Assembly: GCF_000012845.1 (NCBI RefSeq) | Contig: NC_009615.1 | Span: 1,325,501 to 1,389,500 of the forward strand | Length of the DNA stretch: 64,000 nt | Source of the DNA: Parabacteroides distasonis ATCC 8503 | Lineage (GTDB): Bacteria; Bacteroidota; Bacteroidia; Bacteroidales; Tannerellaceae | Reading direction: 5' to 3' | Shown here: piece after piece, positions 55,211 to 63,954 of the stretch | How positions within the stretch are numbered: the stretch's first letter is position 1 | Layout of the letters: every line of letters starts with the position of its first letter | Position numbers and translations under genes: made by a program | The notes under the pieces: model-generated | The model's input: only the letters and a program-made list of their open reading frames with translations | What the model was told of the DNA's origin: nothing | The model's database searches: none

Positions 55211-55215
55211 ATTTG

Positions 55216-55266
55216 TAAAGCGCAAGCTTTTTCATAAAAGATATACTTACGTGATGAAGTATATCT
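55216..55266 (+). terminator. Two hairpins after the CRISPR array
   Basis: AAAGC-GCAA-GCTTT followed by TT (55216-55231, GNRA-type loop), then AGATATACTT (55239-55248) pairing with AAGTATATCT (55257-55266) across an 8-nt loop. Either may end the crRNA precursor. The remaining segment to 55431 holds no gene that I can see, only a weak -7-like TATATTCG (55403-55410) before the next gene. Confidence 0.5.
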
Positions 55267-55431
55267 TCTATGGGACTTGAAGTGTTCTTCTGCGACGAAG
55301 GGATTAGTACTTCGTAAAAATAACTTTTTAAAGTCACTGACACTGACATATAATTTCGCTTAGTTATTTCTGCAAAAATCATTCATATGTAAACAAGTTT
55401 CGTATATTCGCGACCTTATAATAGTTTAAAT

Positions 55432-55908
55432 ATGGCAGAGGAACTACGGATTAAAAATGGTGATAAACAGGAAATGTATGAGACGTTGCTCCCGCAAATC
55501 GCCTCATTGGTAGGTAACGAGACCGACCTAATCGCTAACATGGCGAACGTCGCCGCAGCACTCAAGCAAACTTTCGGTTTCTTTTGGGTGGGTTTCTACC
55601 GGGTCATAGACAATCAGTTGGTATTAGCGCCTTTTCAAGGCCCTATCGCCTGTACACGAATCAAATACGGAAAAGGGGTATGCGGCACGGCTTGGAAGGA
55701 GACCCGTACGATCATCGTACCGGATGTAGACGCTTTCCCGGGACATATCGCTTGTAGCTCGGCGTCACGCTCTGAGATCGTAGTTCCCGTGATATGGGCG
55801 GATAAGGTAATCGCTGTCCTTGATATAGACAGTGATCAACCGGATAGTTTCGATGAGACTGATCAGATCTTTTTGGAAAAGATAGTGGAATTGCTTCCTC
55901 ATCAGTAA
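55432..55908 (+). CDS. msrC: Free methionine-(R)-sulfoxide reductase (GAF domain)
   Basis: 158 residues, a single GAF domain. Cys74, Cys84 and Cys108 have the same spacing (10 and 24) as Cys84, Cys94 and Cys118 of the E. coli enzyme, with the surrounding motifs FQGPIACTRI, GKGVCGTAW and GHIACSSASRSEIVVP. It reduces free methionine-R-sulfoxide using thioredoxin, in the cytosol, as protection against oxidants. It stands alone, ending 11 nt before a palindromic repeat array and convergent with the AddB-like gene. Confidence 0.93.
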   Translation: MAEELRIKNGDKQEMYETLLPQIASLVGNETDLIANMANVAAALKQTFGFFWVGFYRVIDNQLVLAPFQGPIACTRIKYGKGVCGTAWKETRTIIVPDVDAFPGHIACSSASRSEIVVPVIWADKVIAVLDIDSDQPDSFDETDQIFLEKIVELLPHQ

Positions 55909-55918
55909 GCCTCGCCTC

Positions 55919-56051
55919 AGTACTTCCCAAGAAGTACTGTAGTACTGCCTAAGAGGTACTGCAGTACTTTGTAAGGAGTACTCCAGTACTCTCCGAAGAA
56001 ATACCACAGTACTTCGCAAGGAGTACTCCGGTACTCTCCCTGAAGTACCGG
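55919..56051. repeat. 22-bp tandem repeat array of AGTACT palindromes
   Basis: Six units (starting 55919, 55941, 55963, 55985, 56008, 56030; the fourth is 23 bp, the rest 22 bp) follow the pattern AGTACTnnnnAAGnAGTACT plus two bases. GTAC cores are therefore spaced alternately 14 and 8 nt. The first unit can fold as AGTACTT, loop CCCAAG, AAGTACT; the others fold likewise with minor mismatches. The array fills the gap between two convergent stop codons (55908 and 56060). Confidence 0.93.
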
Positions 56052-56059
56052 GACAAATG

Positions 56060-58939
56060 CTACTTACCGCAAATACCCTTAAATGGACAATAAGAACAAG
56101 CCTTCCCCGTAGGGGTTTGCGTAAAGGGAATTTCCGGATTGAAGATCTCGTCCAAGCAGCCCCGCAGCCCCTCCTCGAACGCTTGGGCATAACCGGAGAA
56201 ATCCTCTACCTTCTCCGACTTCCCCCGTTCGATACGGTGGTAGACCGATGGGTCGAACGGATCGGCGAAAAGGGAACGGACGTAATAAATGCCCGGTTGT
56301 ATCGTCTTTCCTTTGTTCTCGGTGAGATGGGCGTACATCCAGCAATACATGAATACCTGCATCACGGCTTTCGCACGATCTTTCTCCTCCTTGTTGAATA
56401 GGCTCTCGATACTACTGAAAGTCGTAGTTCCGCTACCGCTCTTGTAATCGATGATACGGATAGCGTCGCGAACCTCGTCCACACGGTCGATAAAGCCTTT
56501 CAACCGGATCTCGGAATAGTCGGAAAGGCTGATCAGACCGTTTATCTTACGCTCGGACTCGATGTAAACGAAAGGGGTCAGCTTGCCGTCACGCTCCAAG
56601 ATTTTCTCCACGTATTTGCGGATCATCTCGCCGATCAGGTAGTTTTGTCCGGTAAGGGAGCGAACCACCTCTGTCTTGAAAAACTCGCTGGCGAAAGCCC
56701 GGGCGATAGCTCCGGTAAGCAAGGCCGTATCCTTACGGATCGCTTTCAGCAAATCCACAGTAACCATCTTCCCTTGGAACGGCTTGTAAAGCTCCTCCAT
56801 CACTTTATGTAAGATACTTCCGAATACATCGCTCTCGATCGTCTCGCTCACCTCCTCTTCCTCTCGAATGCCTTCCACAACGGAAAAATAGAATTTCAAC
56901 GGGCAATCCAGATACGTATTGATAGCGCTCGCCGAGATCGCCTTGCTCCCCCCTTTCCGGTAAGCGTCTAAACGGCGCATGATATCCTCCCTTTTCGGCA
57001 CGGCCAATGGCGGGGTCTTGGAGGAAGATACGTTATAGACCACCAATTTATCTCGCATCGGCACCTCGTAATGATAATGCAGCTGGTGAACAAAGCGACT
57101 TACCTCTCCCGTCTGCAATCCGTTGCTGCGGGTATCGTATAAAAGGCTCACGTGGCTGGCACGCTCTATCAAACGATAGAAATGGTAGGCCCATACGCTA
57201 TCTTGATGCTCGTAGGTAGGCAACCCGAAACCCCTGCGTAGGTTATAAGGGATAAAGGAGTTCGCCGCTTTCCGCTGCGGGAAAATACCCTCGTTCATGG
57301 ATAAGATAATCAGACGGTCGAAATCCAAGGCACGGGTCTCGAGCACACCCATAATCTGGAGGCCGGAAAGCGGCTCGCCGTGGAAGGGGATCGTGATCGT
57401 ATCAGTCACCCGCTTCAATAGGCGGAAGAAGGTATCTATTTTCATCTCTATACGAGCGTCTTTCATTACCTCTTTCATGCGGTTTACCGTGGTGAAATAA
57501 TGGAAGATGAACTCTTGCTCCAAATCGTTCGTCCGCTGGGGTGCGTCCTCCTCTTCCTCATCGGAAAGGGCGGACATAACCTTGTTCAGCTCTTCCAACA
57601 CCTTGATCAGATAGTCCGAGAAGGCCTCCACCCCGGTCACCGGCGTGAACAGGATTTCTAGCAAAGGCGTTTTCCCTAACTCCGTATGCGAGATATAGAT
57701 CTTGTTGTTCTCCGTGATCTCTTTCACCAAGGAGGAAATAATCTCCGGTGAGGTGGAGAGGATGTAGCGATGGTTCAATACCGGCAGCACGTCGCGGAAA
57801 TAGAACAACGGATTCCGGTCTATGTAGCGTACGTTCTTCTGCAACGCCAAGATATACTCGATCAACGAGGCGACCGGGGTTCCCGCCAAGGGATAACCCA
57901 TCGTGACGTTGATACGCCGGATTTGCTCCGGTATGGCGTTCAGCACCGGGATCAGCAGATGTTCATCGGGCAAGATCACCGCCGTACGCAGGGCTTCTTC
58001 CGAACTCATCTCCGCTTCCTTGCACCAATCGCTCAACAGGGTGTAGACGTGCTTGGCCTGCCCGATACCGGAAGGGATGCCGATCACCTCGATCTCGGTC
58101 TTTACCTTCTCCTCGGGGGGTAATTTCATCGAGGAAGGGAAGCTCTTCCGGTTACGGGAGACGAAATAAGAGGCCTTATTATCCGGATCGGTTACCTTAT
58201 CGGATACATAATCCCAATAGAAATCCGCTATCTTCCGCTTCTGCAACTGGGCTAAGAAACGTTCTTCCGATACGGACAAGGCGTTCAAACCGACAAAGAC
58301 AATTTGCTCGTAAGGTAAATCCGGAGACTCGCCCCGTTCCATGCTTTCCACGACCTCCCGGAAGATCATGCCCTCGTAGCCTTTTCCCTCGGCGGCCAAG
58401 GTCGCACGGAATTCCTCATAGAGATCGTATAGCACTTGCCAGACCGCCAAGAACTGTTGCTGGTTCGGCGTATCGCCCCGGGGATAAAAACTGGACCAGA
58501 AACTACGGATAGCGGCGATCTGCTCATCACTTAAGAAATCGAAATCATTCTCTATCTCCCGTAGGTCCGTCACGTTACTGAATAGCATGCGGGCATTTGC
58601 CATGTATTTATCGATATCGTCGAAGTCGTTGAGCAACATCTCGCCCCAATACAGGAATTCATCGAAAGTCTCGGTGGAACCGCTTTGGCGGATGTAGATG
58701 TCGTACAGGGTAAAAAGCATACTGATCCGGTCGGCGGATTGTTTTCCGCTCAACTGGATAAAGAGATCGTTGATCGTAAGGATTGTCGGAGAGAAAAGGG
58801 GAATATCGGCTACCTCCGAGAGATATTTCTGGAAGAAAAGTCCCGTACGCCGGTTTGGGAAAACAAAGGCCAGACGACTGACCTCCGCTCCCCATTTCTC
58901 GTAAAAAAGAGACGCTACTTGATATAAGAACGGTTTCAT
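56060..58939 (-). CDS. AddB-like PD-(D/E)XK nuclease-helicase subunit
   Basis: 959 residues. The N-terminal inactivated helicase-like part starts RLAFVFPNRRTGLFFQKYL. Near the C-terminus is a RecB-like nuclease: SAINTYLDCPLKFYFSVVEG, FGSILHKVMEELY, LKGFIDRVDEV and IRIIDYKSGSG. Cysteines in CPLKF and in CSYCPFKGICGK fit the AddB-type iron-sulfur cluster. With an AddA partner it would process double-strand breaks for recombination and degrade foreign linear DNA. No addA gene lies next to it here: an aldo/keto reductase is upstream and msrC is convergent downstream. Confidence 0.87.
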   Translation of the reverse strand: MKPFLYQVASLFYEKWGAEVSRLAFVFPNRRTGLFFQKYLSEVADIPLFSPTILTINDLFIQLSGKQSADRISMLFTLYDIYIRQSGSTETFDEFLYWGEMLLNDFDDIDKYMANARMLFSNVTDLREIENDFDFLSDEQIAAIRSFWSSFYPRGDTPNQQQFLAVWQVLYDLYEEFRATLAAEGKGYEGMIFREVVESMERGESPDLPYEQIVFVGLNALSVSEERFLAQLQKRKIADFYWDYVSDKVTDPDNKASYFVSRNRKSFPSSMKLPPEEKVKTEIEVIGIPSGIGQAKHVYTLLSDWCKEAEMSSEEALRTAVILPDEHLLIPVLNAIPEQIRRINVTMGYPLAGTPVASLIEYILALQKNVRYIDRNPLFYFRDVLPVLNHRYILSTSPEIISSLVKEITENNKIYISHTELGKTPLLEILFTPVTGVEAFSDYLIKVLEELNKVMSALSDEEEEDAPQRTNDLEQEFIFHYFTTVNRMKEVMKDARIEMKIDTFFRLLKRVTDTITIPFHGEPLSGLQIMGVLETRALDFDRLIILSMNEGIFPQRKAANSFIPYNLRRGFGLPTYEHQDSVWAYHFYRLIERASHVSLLYDTRSNGLQTGEVSRFVHQLHYHYEVPMRDKLVVYNVSSSKTPPLAVPKREDIMRRLDAYRKGGSKAISASAINTYLDCPLKFYFSVVEGIREEEEVSETIESDVFGSILHKVMEELYKPFQGKMVTVDLLKAIRKDTALLTGAIARAFASEFFKTEVVRSLTGQNYLIGEMIRKYVEKILERDGKLTPFVYIESERKINGLISLSDYSEIRLKGFIDRVDEVRDAIRIIDYKSGSGTTTFSSIESLFNKEEKDRAKAVMQVFMYCWMYAHLTENKGKTIQPGIYYVRSLFADPFDPSVYHRIERGKSEKVEDFSGYAQAFEEGLRGCLDEIFNPEIPFTQTPTGKACSYCPFKGICGK

Positions 58940-58961
58940 TTATTCAAAAATTTGTACAGGC

Positions 58962-58991
58962 TGTAGAGACGGGGCACGCCCCGTCTCTACA
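58962..58991. repeat. REP-like 30-bp palindrome
   Basis: TGTAGAGACGGGGC (58962-58975), two bases, then its exact complement (58978-58991). It lies between the aldo/keto reductase stop and the AddB-like start. The GTAGAGAC...GTCTCTAC core is a word I know from dispersed REP-type palindromes in several bacterial phyla. It may also stop transcription of the reductase gene; a T-rich stretch follows only about 10 nt further on. Confidence 0.7.
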
Positions 58992-59008
58992 ATCGGATAC
59001 GATTCACG

Positions 59009-60001
59009 TTATATTAAGATGTTCTCTATCTCCTGCAATTCTTCCCCGGAGAAAGAGATATTATCTAACGCTTTCAGGTTATCCATCAATTGGGCGACAG
59101 AGCTAGCGCCAATTAATACGCTAGTTACCCGTTCGTCCTTTAATAACCAAGCGAGCGCCATCTCCGCCAAGGTCTGTCCACGGCGGGCGGCTACCTCGTT
59201 TAGCTTACGGGCCTTTTCCACGGCCTCCGGGGTAACTTGAGAGGTCTGCAAATGACCGGTCGATTTCGCCGCACGGGAATTCTCCGGAATTCCACGCAAA
59301 TACTTATCCGTAAGCAAGCCTTGCGCCAACGGCGAGAACGCTATCATACCCACACCCTCTTCCTTCAATACAGGCAATAAATCCGGTTCCGTCCAACGAT
59401 CGAACATCGAATAGCGGGCTTGGTGAATCAAGCAAGGCACCTTATGTTCTTTCAGTACGGCCAAGGCCTTACGGGTCTGGTCCGCGTCATAGTTGGAGAT
59501 ACCTACATACAAAGCCTTTCCTTGCCGGACAATATCGGCCAAGGCCCCCATCGTCTCCTCGATCGGAGTCTCCGGGTCCGGACGATGGGAGTAAAAGATA
59601 TCCACGTATTCCAGTCCCATCCGTTTCAAGCTCTGATCCAAGCTAGCCATTAAATATTTACGGCTTCCCCAGTTCCCATACGGTCCCGGCCACATATCGT
59701 AGCCCGCCTTCGTAGAGATAATCATCTCATCCCGATAAGCGCCCAAGCCCTTCTTCAATATCCGGCCAAAATTCTCCTCCGCCGATCCGTAGGCCGGGCC
59801 ATAATTATTCGCCAAGTCGAAATGAGTCACGCCATGATCGAATGCGGCGTGAGCGATCTGGATAAAATTACCGAACACGTCCACACTACCAAAGTTGTGC
59901 CACAATCCCAAGGAAACGGCCGGCAATAAGATACCGCTCCGTCCGCACCGCCGATATATCATATCCGCATAGCGATTCTCTTCCGCTTTGTAAAACTCCA
60001 T
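59009..60001 (-). CDS. Aldo/keto reductase (YghZ/Gpr-like)
   Basis: 330 residues, TIM-barrel aldo/keto reductase. The catalytic tetrad is suggested by FDLANNYGPAYGSAE (Asp, Tyr), STKAGYDMWPGPYGNWGSRK (Lys) and DIFYSHRPD (His). The GPYG.WGSRKYL segment is typical of the E. coli YghZ branch (L-glyceraldehyde-3-phosphate reductase). No signal peptide. It is 22 nt downstream of the sulfatase gene and probably co-transcribed, perhaps acting on a released sugar; that link is inferred. Confidence 0.9.
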   Translation of the reverse strand: MEFYKAEENRYADMIYRRCGRSGILLPAVSLGLWHNFGSVDVFGNFIQIAHAAFDHGVTHFDLANNYGPAYGSAEENFGRILKKGLGAYRDEMIISTKAGYDMWPGPYGNWGSRKYLMASLDQSLKRMGLEYVDIFYSHRPDPETPIEETMGALADIVRQGKALYVGISNYDADQTRKALAVLKEHKVPCLIHQARYSMFDRWTEPDLLPVLKEEGVGMIAFSPLAQGLLTDKYLRGIPENSRAAKSTGHLQTSQVTPEAVEKARKLNEVAARRGQTLAEMALAWLLKDERVTSVLIGASSVAQLMDNLKALDNISFSGEELQEIENILI

Positions 60002-60023
60002 ATGCTCTTTCTTTTTTTAATTA

Positions 60024-61556
60024 TTATATCTCATCCGGCCAAGGAACCGGTTTACCTGTCGCCTTAAACGACGGACGTTGCCCGTCCACTTTCCGTAAAT
60101 ACGTACCCAATTCCCCGGACAGACGCTTTACGATATCGGGATGCTGCCTTGCCACGTCATTATGTTCCCCTATATCCTCCGTGATATTAAACAATTCCTT
60201 CTTCCCCGTCTCGTAATAATAGATCAGTTTCCAGTCTCCATTACGGACCGAGCAAGTCGGACCGATTCCCGGCCCGTCATTACCCCATATATTCGGGCAG
60301 TTCCAGAATAAGCTACGTCCCACGGAAGGATCTCCCGTACCTTTTAATAAAGGCATGAAACTGACGCCATCTATCGGCTGTACGGTCTTATACCCCCTTA
60401 TGCCTGCCATCTCCAAGATAGTTGGATAGAAATCCTCTATAATCAAGTATTTATCACATTTGCTTCCCGGCTTCACCACCCCCGGCCAACGCACGATCAT
60501 AGGCTCACGGACTCCTCCCTCATAGGCGGAGCCTTTACCACTGTTCAAGGGATAGTTTTGCGTATGGATCTCTCCGTCACGCCATCCGGGCTCGCTGGAA
60601 AGACCGCCGTTATCGCTCATGAAGATCACGATCGTGTTATCCGCCTCGCCATTCTTCTCCAACCAGTCCATCAAATCGCCCAGACTCTTATCCATTCCCT
60701 CTATCAAGGCAGCGTAAGCCGCCTCTTTAGCCGTTAACCCCTTATCGATATATTTCTGGTAGAAACGCTTGTCCTTATCAATCGGGATATGGATCGCATA
60801 ATGTGACATATATAGGTAGAACGGCTGGTTATATTTCTTAGCCTTGTCCAACGCCTTGATCGCCTCCTGCGTCAAGGCCTCCGTAGCGAAGGTGCCGCTT
60901 CCCCAATACTTTTCCAATCCGGGGATAGCGTTCGAAGCGTAAGGTTTACCATCCTTGGTATGCCCGTAATTATTCTCGCCGAGGTAACTGGCGAGACCTC
61001 CGGCGGCATGCCCGGCTATATTGACCTCGAATCCCCAATGATGCGGGTCCTCCCCCGGGGTATCGATCGCCCCGAAATGCGCCTTGCCGCAATGGATCGT
61101 GTGATATCCGTTATTCTTCAATATCTGCACGAATGAAGTACCCACAAACGTATTATTCGTCCCGCCCACTTGGGCCACGCCGTTATAATTCCAATCCGGC
61201 AGGGTAAGCACATCACTCTCCCGGTCGGTCGTCTTATCCTTAAAAAGTGTCCAGTTCGTAACCCGGTGACGGGCGGCGTTCGTCCCCGTGATCAAGCTGC
61301 AACGGGTAGGCGAGCTGATACTACTAGCGTAGGCTTGGGTAAACATCATACCCCCTTTCGCCAATCGTTCCATGTTCGGGGTCTCATATACCTCATTATA
61401 ATGCGTCTTTTGAGTCCAGAAAGGCAAGGACGTATCCTCCCATCCCATATCATCCACCAAGAACAGGATAATATTCGGGGGACAACTGGTATTCTGGGCG
61501 TTCGCTACCGCCGATACCGACAATAAAGCGATGGGGATAAGCTGAGTCTTCTTCAT
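60024..61556 (-). CDS. Exported sulfatase, serine type (family S1), second in window
   Basis: 510 residues with a cleavable signal (IALLSVSAVANAQ). Metal ligands lie in IILFLVDDMGWEDTSLPF, and the formylglycine motif is Ser81-Ser-Pro-Thr-Arg85 followed by CSLITG, so it too needs serine-type maturation. Further sulfatase pieces are HCGKAHFG, HYAIHIPIDKD and FMSDNGGLSSEPGW. It removes sulfate from a carbohydrate or other ester. It lies in a two-gene unit with an aldo/keto reductase, away from any SusCD pair, and has its own promoter overlapped by a palindrome. It is not closely similar to the sulfatase at 13991. Confidence 0.92.
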   Translation of the reverse strand: MKKTQLIPIALLSVSAVANAQNTSCPPNIILFLVDDMGWEDTSLPFWTQKTHYNEVYETPNMERLAKGGMMFTQAYASSISSPTRCSLITGTNAARHRVTNWTLFKDKTTDRESDVLTLPDWNYNGVAQVGGTNNTFVGTSFVQILKNNGYHTIHCGKAHFGAIDTPGEDPHHWGFEVNIAGHAAGGLASYLGENNYGHTKDGKPYASNAIPGLEKYWGSGTFATEALTQEAIKALDKAKKYNQPFYLYMSHYAIHIPIDKDKRFYQKYIDKGLTAKEAAYAALIEGMDKSLGDLMDWLEKNGEADNTIVIFMSDNGGLSSEPGWRDGEIHTQNYPLNSGKGSAYEGGVREPMIVRWPGVVKPGSKCDKYLIIEDFYPTILEMAGIRGYKTVQPIDGVSFMPLLKGTGDPSVGRSLFWNCPNIWGNDGPGIGPTCSVRNGDWKLIYYYETGKKELFNITEDIGEHNDVARQHPDIVKRLSGELGTYLRKVDGQRPSFKATGKPVPWPDEI

Positions 61557-61582
61557 GATTGGTAACGGATATTTGTATTCTA

Positions 61583-61620
61583 CGAAAGTAGATATATTTC
61601 ACCGAAAAACAATATTGTTT
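61583..61620 (-). promoter_or_regulatory. Sulfatase promoter with palindromic operator
   Basis: On the minus strand TTG (61610-61612) is followed after 19 nt by TACTTTCG (61583-61590), close to TAnnTTTG. The -33 bases lie inside the perfect palindrome AAACAATATTGTTT (61607-61620). A looser copy (ACAAAATAATATTGT, 61626-61640) is just upstream. The arrangement suggests a repressor or activator site. Confidence 0.6.
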
Positions 61621-61670
61621 CATATACAAAATAATATTGTCTTATGTATTATACTTTTCCGGACATAAAA

Positions 61671-61700
61671 TAAGGGGCCCTTGACAAAAAGAGTCCCTTA
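61671..61700 (-). terminator. Terminator-like hairpin after the DUF4293 gene
   Basis: On the minus strand TAAGGG pairs with CCCTTA (with one mismatch in the loop-side extension), followed by TTTTAT. It lies 37 nt after the DUF4293 stop. Confidence 0.55.
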
Positions 61701-61737
61701 CCTAATATCTTATACCCAATGATTTATCTGGAAAGCC

Positions 61738-62199
61738 TTAACGCAAACGATCCAAAGAACGTACCAGCGCCTCATCGGCCCCGATATTACGGATCGCCAG
61801 ATAATCCAAGATCAGATTGACCAACGGGAAGGAAAGAGCGATCTTAACACTTACGCTGGCACCTTCCATATCCCCCTTCAAGGAATAGATCAAGAAGGCG
61901 AAGAAACCATAAAAGCCCAATATCAGCAATGCGTTGAACACGCAAAGACGGATTTGCAGGATTCTTTTCTTATATAAGAAGATCGTCACCAAGGCAATGA
62001 TAGCGATGATAGCAGTCAAGGCAAATAAGCCCCACGCCGGGTATAGTAATTCCGGCTCACCGATCATCGTGCTCAACCCGCTAGCATCGAACGAGAAGAG
62101 AGCGTCTCCTTGTTGCAACACGGCCAACGGCAAGAATAAGGTAGCGACCGTAAGCACCACGATAATTAGCAGGTAAACAGTTTGTATTCTTTGTAACAT
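61738..62199 (-). CDS. DUF4293-family membrane protein
   Basis: 153 residues with four hydrophobic segments (about 8-30, 53-77, 81-105, 118-135), so a four-pass inner-membrane protein. The start MLQRIQTVYLLIIVVLTV is characteristic of DUF4293 in Bacteroidota. The function is unknown. It follows the omega-like gene by 76 nt, with a terminator-like hairpin between them. Confidence 0.88.
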   Translation of the reverse strand: MLQRIQTVYLLIIVVLTVATLFLPLAVLQQGDALFSFDASGLSTMIGEPELLYPAWGLFALTAIIAIIALVTIFLYKKRILQIRLCVFNALLILGFYGFFAFLIYSLKGDMEGASVSVKIALSFPLVNLILDYLAIRNIGADEALVRSLDRLR

Positions 62200-62220
62200 G
62201 GTAATTAGTTCGTTTTAAAT

Positions 62221-62254
62221 GGAAAGGCCGACTCATTTGAGGGTCAGCCTTTCC
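62221..62254 (-). terminator. Terminator-like hairpin after the omega-like gene
   Basis: GGAAAGGC (62221-62228) pairs with GCCTTTCC (62247-62254) with an inner GAC/GTC pairing. On the minus strand it is followed by ATTTAAAA. It lies 21 nt after the stop at 62276. Confidence 0.6.
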
Positions 62255-62275
62255 GATGTTCAAAAATATTTCTTC

Positions 62276-62608
62276 TTAGAAGTTATTCTTCTCTTTAGCA
62301 GGATTCTTGTAATAAACCTTGCCATCCTCATACTCTTGAGCGGCGATCAACGTTGATTTCGGAAGTTTCTCATAGTAGCGTGAAATCTCGATCTGCTCAC
62401 GGTTTTCAAAGACTTCCTCCAAGTTGTCATTGTAAGAAGCGAACTCTTGAAGTTTCTTTTCCAGATCTTGTTTCATCTCAACACTAATCTGATTCGCCCG
62501 TTTTGAAATGATAGCGACTGTCTCATATACGTTACCCGTTTCTTCACTTAACTTCATCATGTCACGGGTTACCGTATTGGTAGGAGCGTTTGATTTTCTG
62601 TAATCCAT
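62276..62608 (-). CDS. RNA polymerase omega-like subunit of Bacteroidota
   Basis: 110 residues. The region TRDMMKLSEETGNVYETVAI followed by ISKRANQIS corresponds to the RpoZ/Rpb6 fold as annotated across Bacteroidota. The rest is charged, with EYEDGKVYYKNP near the end. It would assist assembly of RNA polymerase. It is 24 nt downstream of bamD in the conserved bamD-omega-DUF4293 order seen in this group. Confidence 0.88.
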   Translation of the reverse strand: MDYRKSNAPTNTVTRDMMKLSEETGNVYETVAIISKRANQISVEMKQDLEKKLQEFASYNDNLEEVFENREQIEISRYYEKLPKSTLIAAQEYEDGKVYYKNPAKEKNNF

Positions 62609-62632
62609 TTTCGTTTTATTGATTAAATTCGC

Positions 62633-63442
62633 TTAATATGCATCTGTAATTCGCTTGCTGGCATAGTCGTAGAACTTCGTTACCTGCTTTACGTAGTTAC
62701 CTTCCGGATACTCGTTCATGTAGTTGTAATACTCGTCAACCACATCCCGGTAACGGCCCTGCAACTTCTCCTCTACGGATACTAGCGCCAACTCGTACTT
62801 CGCACGGATGATAAGGAACATGAATTCCTCACGATACTTGGAATACGGGTAATTCTTCAAGGCGTTCTGCGCCGTGATCACGCAAGACTGGAAGTTATTC
62901 CCCATATAGGTACCTAGATTGAAATACAAGCGGGTGGCCATCAATTCCTTGTAAGCCAACTTCTCCTGAAGCTCGAACATGATGTTCTGCGCTTCCTCGG
63001 CCCGTTCACTTTGCGGATAATACTCCAAATAAAGTTGCAACTGCTCGATCGCCTTATACGTCTGCGACTGGTCTAACCGGGGATCCGGAGAGTCCAGATA
63101 CAAACCATAACCGGAATAGAAACGGGATAATTCCGTAAACTCCCCTTTCGGATAGGTCGTATAATAGGTCTCGAAGTATTGCGAAGCCGTCTGATAATCT
63201 TTCTGACCGTAATAGCTTTGCGCCAACAAGTACAAGGACTCCTCGGCATAAGCTGTTCCTTTAAAGATTGTAACCAGTTCATCCAGCAGAGTAGCGGATT
63301 TCGAGTATTGCTTCGCGTTGAAGTATTTCTTCGCGTACGAATATTTCAATTCGTAATCCGTGCTCTTCAGTATCTTATTATACTCTCCACAAGAGGATAA
63401 TAGTACTGTCATCATCATCAGTAAAAATACAACCTTTTTCAT
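62633..63442 (-). CDS. bamD: Outer-membrane protein assembly factor BamD
   Basis: 269 residues. A lipoprotein signal with lipobox LLSSC (Cys18) is followed by five TPR-like repeats (KYSYAKKYFNAKQYSKSATL, ESLYLLAQSYYGQKDYQTA, AIEQLQLYLEYYPQSERAEE). BamD is a periplasm-facing lipoprotein of the BAM complex that inserts barrel proteins, many of which are encoded in this window. A -7 box TAATTTTG on the minus strand (63461-63468) lies 18 nt upstream of its ATG. Confidence 0.93.
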   Translation of the reverse strand: MKKVVFLLMMMTVLLSSCGEYNKILKSTDYELKYSYAKKYFNAKQYSKSATLLDELVTIFKGTAYAEESLYLLAQSYYGQKDYQTASQYFETYYTTYPKGEFTELSRFYSGYGLYLDSPDPRLDQSQTYKAIEQLQLYLEYYPQSERAEEAQNIMFELQEKLAYKELMATRLYFNLGTYMGNNFQSCVITAQNALKNYPYSKYREEFMFLIIRAKYELALVSVEEKLQGRYRDVVDEYYNYMNEYPEGNYVKQVTKFYDYASKRITDAY

Positions 63443-63508
63443 TCACATACTTTTAGCGTGCAAAATTAGTGCTTTTAGGCGAATAAATGAAACCCAAAAC
63501 GTTAATAT

Positions 63509-63934
63509 TTACAACTTATATAAATCGCTAGCAGCGATCAATTCCAATTTATTCGCTTTCAAAACCTCCGCGCACTTATTGACATCGTCCGGACGGATGA
63601 TCACGTTAGCAGCGTCGCCTTGAGAAAAAGCGTACATATATTCAATGAAGATCCCGGCCGAGGTAATGATATCCATCGCCTTTGCCAAGGCTCCCGGCTG
63701 GTTGGGACAATGCAAGCATACCACGTCGGCCACGCTTACAGCGTATAACTTTTCACGAAGCACGGATATCGCTTTCTCCGTATCGGATACGATTAGGCGA
63801 AGGATACCGAAATCGGAATTCTCGGCTACCGTGAAAGCGGACATATTGACCCCTGCCTCCCCTAATATCTTGGCGACTTCCGTAAAACGGCCTTTCTTGT
63901 TTTCCAGAAAGATTGATAATTGTTTTATTAACAT
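63509..63934 (-). CDS. Tandem ACT-domain regulatory protein
   Basis: 141 residues made of two ACT domains: MLIKQLSIFLENKKGRFTEV with VAKILGEAGVNMSAFT, then VADVVCLHCPNQPGALAKAM. ACT domains bind amino acids or aromatic effectors. In Bacteroidota this two-ACT protein typically lies next to a phenylacetate-CoA ligase gene, as appears to be the case here on the right. Its specific ligand is not readable. Confidence 0.9.
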   Translation of the reverse strand: MLIKQLSIFLENKKGRFTEVAKILGEAGVNMSAFTVAENSDFGILRLIVSDTEKAISVLREKLYAVSVADVVCLHCPNQPGALAKAMDIITSAGIFIEYMYAFSQGDAANVIIRPDDVNKCAEVLKANKLELIAASDLYKL

Positions 63935-63954
63935 AGTACTTAATCTTTTAGAGG

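Noticed and set aside
55027..55382. Two open frames on the minus strand across the CRISPR array with His/Pro/Thr-rich peptides
   Set aside because: They are translations of the 32-bp repeats (recurring SIHAPTRGAT and FNPRTHTGCD), a known artefact over I-C arrays.
47169..55431. CRISPR region as part of a transposon or prophage
   Set aside because: No transposase, integrase, phage gene, target duplication or terminal repeats were seen at either edge; only base composition suggests transfer.
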